A stretch of 64,000 bases of DNA from Nitrospirota bacterium (GCA_024275955.1 JAJRYD010000020.1:62001-126000); one strand, 5' to 3'; numbered from the stretch's first letter, positions 38,044-47,003 are shown. The notes: generated from the sequence alone by a model not told the origin. Translations and numbers: made by a program.

Positions 38044-38402
38044 GCTGTTACCTTCAAGAGATTTTTATAAGAAAGGAAAATAGCTCCAGCTACCGCTGAA
38101 AGTCCAACCAAAAAGAAGATAGGCGGAACCCCTGATTTTATCGCGATGTAAAGAACAGCTACCAAAGCGGCGTAGCGTGTAATGTACGAGATAAAAGCGA
38201 GCCGTTTCGCGGAGGATGGCTCTGCTCTTGGAGTGATGATTCTTTTTAGCGCTCTGGAAGAGAGGATAAAGTTTACAAGGGCAATAAGGCCGCCGGCAAT
38301 AACCGCGGTGGAAGCTTCGCTAGAATAAAAAATGCCTGCCACTGCGGCGAGTATCGCTGTGATAGCGGTAGCTCTGGCTGTTATCTGAAAATTTAAATTC
38401 AA
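38040..38402 (-). CDS. atpI: ATP synthase subunit I-like protein
   Basis: A 120-residue protein with four membrane helices and a basic loop between the second and third (SSRALKRIITPR). Proteins of this size between atpZ and atpB belong to the AtpI/AtpR group, which helps assemble the c-ring. Identification rests on topology and operon position more than on sequence motifs. Confidence 0.75.
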   Translation of the reverse strand: MNLNFQITARATAITAILAAVAGIFYSSEASTAVIAGGLIALVNFILSSRALKRIITPRAEPSSAKRLAFISYITRYAALVAVLYIAIKSGVPPIFFLVGLSAVAGAIFLSYKNLLKVTA

Positions 38403-38409
38403 TTTATAC

Positions 38410-38637
38410 TTAATCCTTTGTCTTATCCACTATTGTACGATAAATATTCAAAAATCCCGAGCATATCCCGAGTCCCCCGAACAAAAGCATCATTATCGGC
38501 GCCGTGCCAAACTTTTTATCTACCCAGTAACCAAAACCGAACCCGAGGAAAATCGAAACCACCAGCTGTGTTCCGACCATCGTGAGGAGGGTATATTCAA
38601 AATAACCCCCGCCTTTTTCTTCTTTTTTATCGCTCAA
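38410..38637 (-). CDS. atpZ: AtpZ-like small membrane protein
   Basis: A 75-residue protein with a charged start, then two membrane helices with FLGFGFGYWVDKKFGTAP between them, the hallmark of AtpZ/AtpI-1. It opens the F0 operon, seven bases before atpI. AtpZ is associated with ion supply or c-ring assembly in other bacteria. Confidence 0.8.
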   Translation of the reverse strand: MSDKKEEKGGGYFEYTLLTMVGTQLVVSIFLGFGFGYWVDKKFGTAPIMMLLFGGLGICSGFLNIYRTIVDKTKD

Positions 38638-38786
38638 AATCGGTTAAAACTATCACCAAAACAAGAGGAAATGCTACCAGTAACTAAGGTTGGAGTCAAA
38701 CAGATTTAAGCTATTTTTAGGGTAATTTTTGAAGAATTCCTATCTTCCTTTTCAATTAGTGAATAATGCCGGAAGTATAAGAAAAG

Positions 38787-39740
38787 CTACAACGTTGTGG
38801 ATAAGTAAAATGTAAAATCGGGAGCCGCTGTATCGACATCTTCAAGAAACCCGACGGTAATTATCCGGCCGGAAGCCATTTTGTACCTTCCGCCAACCGT
38901 GATTTCGTTCCATTTTTTCTCAATAATAGGCACTTCGGAGCTGGTTCCTTGTATTGTTATCGAAAACCTTCGGAAAATGGGATAGCTAAAGCTTCCACGG
39001 ATGAAATAGTAATTATTAAGAGCATATTTTTCACCTCTATCAATGTAGCCCGGTGCAACAGCGCCAAAGTTAAGGTCGAATGTCAATTTTTCGAACCGCC
39101 TCTCTGCGAGCAGAAGTACAGCAAATTCTGGTGAGCCGTTTCCAAGGCCTGATGTTGTCGAAGCAGTTGGAGCCTCCAGAATCATCTTAATAGAAATTAT
39201 TGATTTTTCAGCACTTAAAAGCTCTTTTTTGGCCCAAAGCGCGATATCGCCTAAAAGAAATTTATTGGGCGTGGGGGAGTTCCACTCTTTTCCTTTGTAG
39301 GCAAGTCTGTAGCGGTATCTGTTGCGCGGTTCATCTTCTGGTCCGGGGGAATCATCTACGCCTATTGTTTTATGGAAATCGAGTATTACCTGATCCAAAA
39401 ATCCTGCTCCGAGGTAGAGAACCGGAATATTAATGCCTAGTTCAAGGCCGTTTGAGTAGCCTTTTCTCATCTCAACAGCTATTTCGGTTAAATCCATATC
39501 AAATTCAGCTATCCAGTCATCTTTATACCTAAAATTAAAAATACCTGAGTAATTCATAGTGAAGTCCACTTTCGTATCTTCCTCCAACAGTGTGCGGGGA
39601 CTGTCGAATGTCGGAAACAAAATACCAAAAAACATAGGGGAGTGGTTTCTTATAGGAATAGGTTCTGAATAGGAAAGTTTAGGAGATGATAGAGCTAGTA
39701 GAACTATTATATGGTAGACTACAAAAAAAAATTTGGACAT
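38787..39740 (-). CDS. DUF3187-like predicted outer membrane beta-barrel protein
   Basis: 317 residues from the ATG at 39740, chosen because MSKFFFVVYHIIVLLAL begins a signal peptide; the longer frame to 39815 would put it inside argH. After cleavage near KLSYS comes PIPIRNHSPMFFGILFP, as in DUF3187 proteins. Many alternating amphipathic strands follow up to a final aromatic strand (DFTFYLSTTL). An outer-membrane location is likely; its role is unknown. The start lies only 16 bases from the divergent argH start. Confidence 0.75.
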   Translation of the reverse strand: MSKFFFVVYHIIVLLALSSPKLSYSEPIPIRNHSPMFFGILFPTFDSPRTLLEEDTKVDFTMNYSGIFNFRYKDDWIAEFDMDLTEIAVEMRKGYSNGLELGINIPVLYLGAGFLDQVILDFHKTIGVDDSPGPEDEPRNRYRYRLAYKGKEWNSPTPNKFLLGDIALWAKKELLSAEKSIISIKMILEAPTASTTSGLGNGSPEFAVLLLAERRFEKLTFDLNFGAVAPGYIDRGEKYALNNYYFIRGSFSYPIFRRFSITIQGTSSEVPIIEKKWNEITVGGRYKMASGRIITVGFLEDVDTAAPDFTFYLSTTL

Positions 39741-39756
39741 TTCTTGGGAGTATACA

Positions 39757-41130
39757 TTGAAAAATCGTAGTTGGGGTGGCCGGTTCAAAAACTCCCAGAC
39801 TACCGAGTTCCTCAAATATTCCGCTTCAATACATTTTGATTATCTTTTAGCTCCGTTCGATATTGCACAAAATATCGCCTACGCGGCCGCCCTGCAAAAA
39901 GCAAAAATATTGAATGGAACCGAATACAAAAAGATAACAAAAGCTCTTAGGAAGATAGATACCGAAATTGCGGACGGTACGTTTGACTACAGAATTGAAG
40001 ATGAAGATATTCATATGAATATCGAAAGGGCGCTTAACCAAAAGATAGGCTCCTTGTCCGGAAAAATCCACACAGGAAGAAGCCGAAACGACCAAGTTGC
40101 TACGGTTACAAGGATGTATATGCTGGAAAACTGCAAATCAATTATCGAGATGCTGAGAAAACTTAGGAAAACCAGCTTAAAACAGGCCGAAAAATATCTC
40201 AATCATCTAATGCCGGGATACACTCATCTTCAGGCCGCCCAGCCGGTTAGAATCGCCCATTGGTTCCTAGCGTATCAACAGATGTTTGCCAGAGATGAAA
40301 AACGGTTTGTTGACCTGCTCGACGCGGCGGATGTTATGCCGCTTGGGGCTGGGGCTTTGGCTGGAAATAATTTTGGCATAGAAAGAAAGTTTTTGGCTAA
40401 AAAGCTAGGGTTTAAAAGGATCACGGAAAATTCAATCGACGCTGTTTCTGACCGCGATTTTGCTCTCGACTTCTGCTACGCGGCATCTGTTTTGTTTACG
40501 CATATCTCTAGGCTTTCCGAAGAGCTTGTCATCTTTTCAACGGGAGAGTTTAACGCCGTCTCTTTACCTGACGAACTTTGCACAGGCTCCAGCATAATGC
40601 CGCAAAAGAAAAACCCAGACTTGCCGGAACTGCTTCGCGGAAAGACCGGAAGGCTGAACGGCAATTTGATAAACCTGCTTACTATGCTCAAGGGACTGCC
40701 ACTTGCCTACAATAAGGATATGCAGGAAGACAAGCCACCGCTTTTTGACAGCTGTGAGCAGACTGTTGCATCGCTTCCGCTTGTTATTAAGCTTTTAGGT
40801 GAGACTAAATTTAATACAAAGCATCTAAGGTCTAAAATTAATCGTGGCTTTCTTACTGCTGTAGATATTGCTGATTATCTTGTATTAAAAAAGATGCCTT
40901 TCAGACAAGCACACCATATTGTCGGCAAAATTGTGGCTGAGTGCGAAAAAAAAGAAAAAACATTTTCGCACCTAACGCTAAGCGACTTTAAAAAACACTC
41001 GAAACTTTTTGAAAAAGATGTTTTCAGCTACGCCGACCCCGCACTTTCTCCAGACAGAAAAAAAGGTGTCGGGATGACATCGGAAACATCGATACTTGCG
41101 GAGATTAGAAAGCTTAAAAAGAGGCTCTGA
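39757..41130 (+). CDS. argH: argininosuccinate lyase
   Basis: 457 residues from a TTG at 39757, with GGGAG six bases upstream; this gives the usual N-terminus KNRSWGGRF. HTGRSRNDQVAT near residue 100 and the signature GSSIMPQKKNPD near 275 are diagnostic. It cleaves argininosuccinate to arginine and fumarate. A tiny lipoprotein gene begins within the stop codon (TGATG). Confidence 0.96.
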   Translation: MKNRSWGGRFKNSQTTEFLKYSASIHFDYLLAPFDIAQNIAYAAALQKAKILNGTEYKKITKALRKIDTEIADGTFDYRIEDEDIHMNIERALNQKIGSLSGKIHTGRSRNDQVATVTRMYMLENCKSIIEMLRKLRKTSLKQAEKYLNHLMPGYTHLQAAQPVRIAHWFLAYQQMFARDEKRFVDLLDAADVMPLGAGALAGNNFGIERKFLAKKLGFKRITENSIDAVSDRDFALDFCYAASVLFTHISRLSEELVIFSTGEFNAVSLPDELCTGSSIMPQKKNPDLPELLRGKTGRLNGNLINLLTMLKGLPLAYNKDMQEDKPPLFDSCEQTVASLPLVIKLLGETKFNTKHLRSKINRGFLTAVDIADYLVLKKMPFRQAHHIVGKIVAECEKKEKTFSHLTLSDFKKHSKLFEKDVFSYADPALSPDRKKGVGMTSETSILAEIRKLKKRL

Positions 41131-41246
41131 TGCGGCAATTTCGAGTGATCGCTATTTTGTTGTTTATTTTCATCTATGGGTGCGGATTCAAAACACCGCC
41201 CACGCCCCCCCCTGAGCCGGAAGACCAGCAGGAACAAAAAAAATAA
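41130..41246 (+). CDS. small LptM-like lipoprotein
   Basis: A 38-residue protein too short for most gene finders. MRQFRVIAILLFIFIYGCGF is a signal sequence with a lipobox ending at Cys18. A proline-rich, acidic tail (TPPTPPPEPED) follows. This matches the small lipoproteins (YifL/LptM type, CGxKxP start) often encoded after argH and before lysA in proteobacteria; here lysA does not follow. The start overlaps the argH stop by one base, so the two are coupled. A role in LPS-transport maturation is known only for relatives. Confidence 0.7.
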   Translation: MRQFRVIAILLFIFIYGCGFKTPPTPPPEPEDQQEQKK

Positions 41247-41275
41247 ACAGGGGTGTACCGACTAAACAGGCATCT

Positions 41276-42211
41276 TCAAATCGTAAGCCGCATGCCATCA
41301 CGGGCGGCAATCACTATCCCGTCGTAAAACTGGGATGCTATGTTTTCTATATCTGTTTCATCGTTTTCTGGAGAGATATGCGTAAGTACCAGAGTTTTAA
41401 CGCCTGCTTTTTTTGCTACCGCTCCGGCCTGCGAAGTGGTGGTGTGCCATCTAAGCGGAGCGTTATCGCTCGCTGTCGCCTCCATCAGCAGACAATCAGT
41501 TTTCGTTGCCAGTTTGATGATATTGCTACATGGTGAAGTATCGCCGGAATAAGTGAAAGATTTAACGGGTCTGTCCGCCTTATTTTCTTCCAAATCTGGT
41601 TCAGCATCTTCTTCGCCGTTAGGCTGACTGTTGTACTCAAAACGAAAGCCGAGAGATGGAGCAGAATGTTCCATCTCGGCCATAGTAACTTTAACTCTTC
41701 CTGATCGGTAGAAGAGTTCGCTTTCCACCTCTTCCAGATAGTTCTCCTCTTTTTCTTCGTTTTTTTTTGTCTCTTTACGCTTTACCTGCTGACGCTCCTT
41801 GCTCGCTTTAGCTCTAAGTTCTTCTTCTGGTTCCGGCTTGCGGTGTTCGATAACCTTTAGCTTATAGTCATCGGAAATAATCTGACTGCCGTAACTGAGG
41901 AGAAGATTTTTTAAACTCACATGAAAACCTGACGGGCCATGTACGGCTAAATTGTTTTTAGGTTCTTCATTGAGACAATGTTTGCGGGTAAAGAGGATTG
42001 CGGGAAGGTCGTTTACATGGTCTACATGAAAGTGGGAGATGAAAATATCGTCAATAGAACCGACATCTATTCCATATCTGGATAACTGTCTGCATGTTCC
42101 AGGGCCGGCATCAATAAGAAATATTTTGCCGCATGCCTGTAAAAGATAGCCTGCCGAGCCTCTATCAACAGATTGGGCGGCTGAGCCGGAGCCTAAAATT
42201 CTTAATTCCAT
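41276..42211 (-). CDS. MBL-fold metal-dependent hydrolase, RNase Z-like
   Basis: A 311-residue metallo-beta-lactamase-fold protein. The metal motif SHFHVDHVNDLP is near residue 60, and an Asp-containing YSGDTSP and the late HISPEND supply further ligands. The layout resembles the RNase Z / ElaC group. An extra charged, Lys/Glu-rich segment of about 40 residues near residues 124-163 interrupts the fold. It follows ppiD by 45 bases on the same strand. tRNA 3' processing is possible, but a different phosphodiesterase role cannot be excluded. Confidence 0.75.
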   Translation of the reverse strand: MELRILGSGSAAQSVDRGSAGYLLQACGKIFLIDAGPGTCRQLSRYGIDVGSIDDIFISHFHVDHVNDLPAILFTRKHCLNEEPKNNLAVHGPSGFHVSLKNLLLSYGSQIISDDYKLKVIEHRKPEPEEELRAKASKERQQVKRKETKKNEEKEENYLEEVESELFYRSGRVKVTMAEMEHSAPSLGFRFEYNSQPNGEEDAEPDLEENKADRPVKSFTYSGDTSPCSNIIKLATKTDCLLMEATASDNAPLRWHTTTSQAGAVAKKAGVKTLVLTHISPENDETDIENIASQFYDGIVIAARDGMRLTI

Positions 42212-42256
42212 TTTCCACTTTAAATGCCGGTGAACAGGTTTTGCCGTGCCAGACAG

Positions 42257-44137
42257 CTACAAAAGTTCAGGCCTTATTTCTATAAGCCCCTCTTCTTCCG
42301 CACTCCGCCAAAGACTTTCCTTCCATTCAGAAACAACAGCTGTCCGTTTTCGTTTTAGGAGGTCTGTTTTTGTTTCTTCCCGCGCGCTCTGGTATTTACC
42401 TGCGTCGGCATCCTTTCTTTCCTTTAGCTCTACTATCATATACTCATTACCTTTAGCTACAATATCAAACGCCCCTGATTTTAATCCGAAGCCGGCGTTT
42501 TTTACCTCAAGCGGCACTTGGCCGGCATCGTTGCCTCTCTTGATAAGCCCGCTTTCAAGAACCTTAGTGTTGAACAGTGCCGCTTCTTTTTCAAGGGTAC
42601 TGCCGTCATTCAGCCGCTTAACGGTTTCATCTGCCTTGCTTCTTGCAAGCTCTATCGACTTCTGCTTCTTGAGATGCTCTATAATTTGATTCCTCACTTC
42701 GGAGATATCTTTATCCCTTGATTGAACTTTTTCAACAAGGCGAATGGCATACGCTCCATCTTTCATCTGGATTGGGGTGCTTGCCTCTCCCTTATTAAGG
42801 GAGAAGGCTCTATCCACAAGTTTTGCCGAATCGCCGTCGATGAGAAGGCTCTCGTTTCTGCGGGCAAGTTTTTGACTAAAGTCAAACCCGTTCAAGCTTG
42901 CTATTGTCTCCCAGTTGTCAGCTTTGCCACTGCTCAGAGCCTGCTTCAGGGCGCTCTTCGCTTTTTTGCCTGCTTGTTTTTTGGAAAGCTTCTTCTTAAC
43001 TTCCTGCATAACATCTTCGAACTTGGCAGTGGAAGCTTTTTGATGTTCGTTGAGCTTTATAAGGTGAAAACCAAAACCTGTCCGCACAGGCGCCGAGACT
43101 TCCCCCGGCTTTAGCGAAAGCGCGGCGTTTTCAAAAGTCGCCACCATCGTTCCACGGTCGAACATTCCAAGATCGCCTCCATTGGCGGCGGATGGCCCGT
43201 TTGAATATTTTTTTGCCATTTCACTAAAGTCCGCGCCATCTCTTATTTCTTTTAGATACTGTTCGGCCTTTAGTCTAAGGGCATCCTCTTCGTCTTTAGA
43301 TGCCGTTTTGGGAACGCTTATAAGAATATGGCTGGCATGAATTTTTTCAGACTGCTTATACCTGTCAATATTGGCATCATAATCTTTTTTTGCCTCTTCA
43401 TCTGAAATGTTTACCGCGCCTGCAAATTTTTCGTTACTGGCATGAAGAAGTTCGATAAGCCGGCCTTCTGGGTCAATAAAACGGGATTTGTTAAGATTGT
43501 AATATTCCGCAATTTGCTCTTCAGGAATTGACATACCTTCCTCGAACCCAGAAGCCTTAATGGTAAAATACCGGACGTTTACCTCACTGTTAGCTTTGGC
43601 GTATTCCTCTTTAATCTCCTGTTCAGTGACCTGAATATTGTCTGAAATCATTTGAATCATCTTGAGCATGATAATGCTTTCTTCCATGTTCTTTTTAAAA
43701 CCGGCAGGTGTCAGCCTATTGCTTTTTAAAATAGAAAAATAACGGTCTTTATCAAAAGCTCCGCTGACATGAAACGCAGGGTTTGACTGTATCTCATACT
43801 GCAATTCCTCTTTTGATACTGTTATGCTCGCTTCTCTGGCGGCCTTAGCCTGAAGAACTTCAGAAACCATTTCTCTGATTACCTGCTGGCCTATGTTGAG
43901 CTGTTTAATCGTCTCGGCGGGGATTTGGTTGCCAATCTGGTTGAGTATGCTATCGTATCGCTTCATATATTCCGGTCGGGTGATAGCTTCATCGCCCACC
44001 GTTGCTACCGAAGCATAGCCGGTTTTGTCTCCCATGCCCCAAACAAGGAAAATCGTTCCGACAAAAGCGGCTACCAGCCCCCAGAGTATTATTTTGACAA
44101 GTAGACCAGACGCGTTATCTCTTACAATCTGTAGCAT
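42257..44137 (-). CDS. ppiD: PpiD-like periplasmic peptidyl-prolyl isomerase/chaperone
   Basis: A 626-residue protein of PpiD size. One N-terminal membrane helix (ILWGLVAAFVGTIFLVWGMG) and a SurA-type chaperone region are followed by a parvulin domain near residues 265-360 (IHASHILISVPK, GGDLGMFDRG, FGFHLIKL). A second PpiC-like and helical region completes it. It should be anchored in the inner membrane and help newly exported proteins fold. It lies eight bases after ybgF in a pal-ybgF-ppiD order. Confidence 0.9.
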   Translation of the reverse strand: MLQIVRDNASGLLVKIILWGLVAAFVGTIFLVWGMGDKTGYASVATVGDEAITRPEYMKRYDSILNQIGNQIPAETIKQLNIGQQVIREMVSEVLQAKAAREASITVSKEELQYEIQSNPAFHVSGAFDKDRYFSILKSNRLTPAGFKKNMEESIIMLKMIQMISDNIQVTEQEIKEEYAKANSEVNVRYFTIKASGFEEGMSIPEEQIAEYYNLNKSRFIDPEGRLIELLHASNEKFAGAVNISDEEAKKDYDANIDRYKQSEKIHASHILISVPKTASKDEEDALRLKAEQYLKEIRDGADFSEMAKKYSNGPSAANGGDLGMFDRGTMVATFENAALSLKPGEVSAPVRTGFGFHLIKLNEHQKASTAKFEDVMQEVKKKLSKKQAGKKAKSALKQALSSGKADNWETIASLNGFDFSQKLARRNESLLIDGDSAKLVDRAFSLNKGEASTPIQMKDGAYAIRLVEKVQSRDKDISEVRNQIIEHLKKQKSIELARSKADETVKRLNDGSTLEKEAALFNTKVLESGLIKRGNDAGQVPLEVKNAGFGLKSGAFDIVAKGNEYMIVELKERKDADAGKYQSAREETKTDLLKRKRTAVVSEWKESLWRSAEEEGLIEIRPELL

Positions 44138-44144
44138 GACTTCC

Positions 44145-44987
44145 TCACTTTTTCTTTTTTAATTCCAGAATCATTTCTTGAGTCATTGTAGACTCAAATG
44201 AATCTGGGTAGTTTTTATTTAATTTCTCAAGAGAAGAAAGAGCGCCTGCTTTTTCTCCAATCTTTTTCTGCAATTCTGCCGCCTTGAAAAGAGCTTTTGG
44301 CGATTTGTTTGAAGATGGATACCTCTCGGCTACCAGAAGGTAACTGTTTATAGCCTCTTTAGTTTTGCCCATCTTTCTGTAAGATTCTCCCGCCCAGTAT
44401 TGCGAGTTGTCGCTTAGGTCGGTCTTTGGAAATCTTTTTATGTATTCCAAGAAGCCGTTAGCCGCCTTTATAAAATCGCCGCCAAGAAAATCGTTATACG
44501 CCTTTCGGTATATTTCTTCTGCCGGCACTTTGGGTGGTATCGGCTTTGAGGCTTTCTTTTTTCTGCTTTTTTTCTTTTTGGGTTTTGCTTTCAGCCTTTT
44601 TTCGACTAGCGTTCTTAGTTCACCTATTTGCAAAGATAAAGTCGCGTACGCCTCTTCCATATCGTCGCGCAGTTGGTCAGTCTTTTTATTGCTCTTCATA
44701 CTCGATGCTGAGACGGTATCTTTAATATCTCCAATCTGTTTTGAGAGCTTTTTTAGCTCGTCTATTACAGCCTGCGTAAAAAAATTATTCTCCTCCACCT
44801 TGCCGATAAGATTTTCGACAGTCGTGCCGAGTGTCTCTACTTCGCTTTTTATGTCAGCTTGGTTTTTTATCAGGGTCGCTTTATCGGAATTCTTTGGCGC
44901 GCCTTTACTAGAGACTGCGTAAATAGCTTCGGGCGAAGAGAGGGCGAAAAGAAGAAGGAGCGTGGTTGCTTTAAGTTTCAGTTTCAT
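44145..44987 (-). CDS. ybgF: Tol-Pal system protein YbgF/CpoB
   Basis: A 280-residue protein. A signal peptide (ending near EAIYA) is followed by a coiled-coil region, a Lys/Pro-rich linker, and TPR repeats (AEEIYRKAYNDFLGGDF, NSQYWAGESYRKMGK, SPKALFKAAELQKKIG). This is the YbgF/CpoB architecture, which links outer-membrane constriction with wall synthesis. The ATG has no Shine-Dalgarno sequence: a terminator-like hairpin and nine T directly precede it. Its expression is therefore likely limited to readthrough or an internal promoter. Confidence 0.88.
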   Translation of the reverse strand: MKLKLKATTLLLLFALSSPEAIYAVSSKGAPKNSDKATLIKNQADIKSEVETLGTTVENLIGKVEENNFFTQAVIDELKKLSKQIGDIKDTVSASSMKSNKKTDQLRDDMEEAYATLSLQIGELRTLVEKRLKAKPKKKKSRKKKASKPIPPKVPAEEIYRKAYNDFLGGDFIKAANGFLEYIKRFPKTDLSDNSQYWAGESYRKMGKTKEAINSYLLVAERYPSSNKSPKALFKAAELQKKIGEKAGALSSLEKLNKNYPDSFESTMTQEMILELKKKK

Positions 44988-44990
44988 ACC

Positions 44991-45029
44991 AAAAAAAAAT
45001 GGGGATTCACCGTAAGTAGTGAAATCCCC
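44991..45029 (-). terminator. strong intrinsic terminator between pal and ybgF
   Basis: On the minus strand GGGGATTTCAC and GTGAATCCCC pair (one bulged T), followed by A and a run of nine T. It lies 25 bases past the pal stop and only three bases before the ybgF ATG. This is a textbook intrinsic terminator placed within a gene cluster. Confidence 0.8.
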
Positions 45030-45053
45030 AAATAGTCAGCTTCTTTCAGTTTG

Positions 45054-45614
45054 CTACTTGGCGTTGACCATGAACGCCGCTCTTCGGTTCTTAGACCACG
45101 CGCTCTCATCATGCCCTGCATCTTCCGGCCTTTCCTCTCCATAGCTTATGGTGTAGACCTGGCTTTCGTCTACGCCAAGCGAAACAAGGTAGGCTTTCGC
45201 GGCTGTTGCACGTTTTTCACCAAGGGCTAGGTTGTATTCTTCGGTTCCACGCTCGTCGCAATGGCCTTCTACCTGCACGGAAGTGCCGGGGTGGCTTTTT
45301 ATCCATTCGGCATTGTTGCCGAGCGTTGATCTGGTTTCATCGCTTAAGTTGAATCTATCAAAATCAAAGTAAACAGGGCTGAGGACTGTGGAAGGGTCGA
45401 AGTCCATATCGCGCATCTCTTCGGCTTAGCGCATTCTTTCCAGCTCTTCTTGCTCCATCCGGCTAAGTTCTTCCAGCTCCTGCTGGCGCAGTTCCTCGGC
45501 TGTCGGCTGAACTTCGGTTGCGGCATCTTTTCCTTTGGAGGCACAGGAGGTAAACCCGAAGGCAACAATCACTAAAAAGATAATCCCTATTGATTTTAAC
45601 CGTTTCATAAACAT
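45054..45614 (-). pseudogene. pal: Pal peptidoglycan-associated lipoprotein split by an in-frame ochre codon
   Basis: From the ATG at 45614 (AGGGG five bases upstream) the frame gives a lipoprotein signal with lipobox FGFTSC and a Glu-rich coiled stretch (EELERMR). A TAA at 45428-45426 interrupts it. The same frame continues directly with AEEMRDMDFDPSTVL and a complete OmpA-type domain: VYFDFDRFNLSDETRSTL, the peptidoglycan-binding VEGHCDERGTEEYNLALG, and WSKNRRAAFM. Without readthrough, the lipid anchor and the wall-binding domain are separate polypeptides. A CAA-to-TAA or GAA-to-TAA change is the simplest cause. An ATG at 45416 could allow restart, but the product would have no signal peptide. 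Confidence 0.85.
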
Positions 45615-45720
45615 CCATACCCCTCTTAAATTCAAGAAAAGAAAATTAAAAATAACAAAGAGATACTAGCAAACATGTATAAAACATGCAACCTTTATTG
45701 CCTACCCTGATACTCGTTTT

Positions 45721-45731
45721 TGCTATATAAT
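45721..45731 (+). promoter_or_regulatory. extended -10 promoter element of aroA
   Basis: TGCTATATAAT contains an extended -10 (TGnTATATA) and a perfect TATAAT. Its end lies six bases before the aroA ATG, so transcription would begin at or within a base or two of the start codon. No good -35 is seen at the right distance. Confidence 0.5.
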
Positions 45732-45737
45732 CCCCGC

Positions 45738-47003
45738 ATGAAAATCATCTCATCAGGTTCGAAACCAAAAGGGGCCGTCCATGTCCCGCCGTCCAAATCT
45801 CACTCTATAAGAGCTCTTTTTTGGGCTACTCTTGCTGATGGACTATCGACAATTAAGGGGCGGTTAAAGTCGGATGATGTCGATTCGGCTATTCATGCGT
45901 GCAGATGCTTGGGGGCGGAGATAGAGGAAAATGGAAAGATACTTACAGTCAACGGTACAGGTGGAGATATTACAGCTACCGAAAATATAATAGACGTCGG
46001 AAACAGCGGTACCACAGCCCGCTTCGTAACCTCTCTCGCATCGCTTTCCAGAAAGCCTGTCACGATTACCGGCGACGAGTCTACCTGCAGACGTCCTATG
46101 GGGGCTTTGTTTAAGTCGTTGAGAGATTTGGGTGTATCTATAGAAAAGTCGACAGACGGCAAGTTTTTACCTGCTACGGTGCGAGGACCTATTCGCGGCG
46201 GGGTTACAGCAGTAGATGGAACATCTTCCCAGTTTCTTTCATCGCTCCTTGTACATTCTCCTTTTAGCGATAAAGCTGTTACCTTGAGGCTGAAATCTTT
46301 AAACGAAAAACCGTATGTAGATATGACCCTAAACTGGATGAGCCGGCTTGGCATAGAGTTTGAGCATAATGGCTATGCCGAGTTCCGAATACCGCCCAGA
46401 CAGTCTGTCAAAAGCTTTGATGCCGAAATCCCTTCCGACTTTTCTTCGGCCACCTTTTTCCTCTCTCTTGCCGCTATAGAAGGAACAGAGCTGGAGCTTT
46501 TGGGGCTTGATATGGAAGACTCGCAAGGTGACAAGAAAGTAATTGATTTTCTTATTGATATGGGGGCAGATATCAACTGCGGAGAGAGTATCAAGGTAAA
46601 AGGGCGAAAGCTTAAAGGGAGGGTGCTTGATCTAAACAGCACCCCCGACGCACTCCCAGCGATGGCTGTGGTCGCCTGTCTGGCAGAAGGAACTACCGAG
46701 CTGATTAACGTTCCTCAGGCAAGGATAAAAGAGACAGACAGAATAGCTGTGATGACTCAAGAGCTTAGAAAAATGGGCGCAGATATTAAAGAGAGAGAAG
46801 ATGGCCTTGTTATACAAGGAGGAAGGTTAAACGGTGCAAAAGTTGAAGGACACTTTGACCATAGAGTGGTAATGAGTCTTTCTATTGCAGGCTTTGCGGC
46901 TGAAGGGAAGACGGAAATCTCTACGGCTGAAGCTATAAATATTACATTTCCAAACTTTGTAGAGCTGATGCAGGAATGCGGCGCAAATATCAAAATGGAG
47001 TAG
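45738..47003 (+). CDS. aroA: 5-enolpyruvylshikimate-3-phosphate synthase
   Basis: 421 residues from the ATG at 45738. PPSKSHSIRALFWATLADG at the N-terminus, VGNSGTTARF near residue 87, and DHRVVMSLSIAGFAAEG near 375 are the EPSP synthase signatures. It joins shikimate 3-phosphate and PEP in aromatic amino acid synthesis. No Shine-Dalgarno precedes the ATG, and a -10 element ends six bases upstream, so a leaderless message is likely. It is divergent from pal. Confidence 0.95.
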   Translation: MKIISSGSKPKGAVHVPPSKSHSIRALFWATLADGLSTIKGRLKSDDVDSAIHACRCLGAEIEENGKILTVNGTGGDITATENIIDVGNSGTTARFVTSLASLSRKPVTITGDESTCRRPMGALFKSLRDLGVSIEKSTDGKFLPATVRGPIRGGVTAVDGTSSQFLSSLLVHSPFSDKAVTLRLKSLNEKPYVDMTLNWMSRLGIEFEHNGYAEFRIPPRQSVKSFDAEIPSDFSSATFFLSLAAIEGTELELLGLDMEDSQGDKKVIDFLIDMGADINCGESIKVKGRKLKGRVLDLNSTPDALPAMAVVACLAEGTTELINVPQARIKETDRIAVMTQELRKMGADIKEREDGLVIQGGRLNGAKVEGHFDHRVVMSLSIAGFAAEGKTEISTAEAINITFPNFVELMQECGANIKME

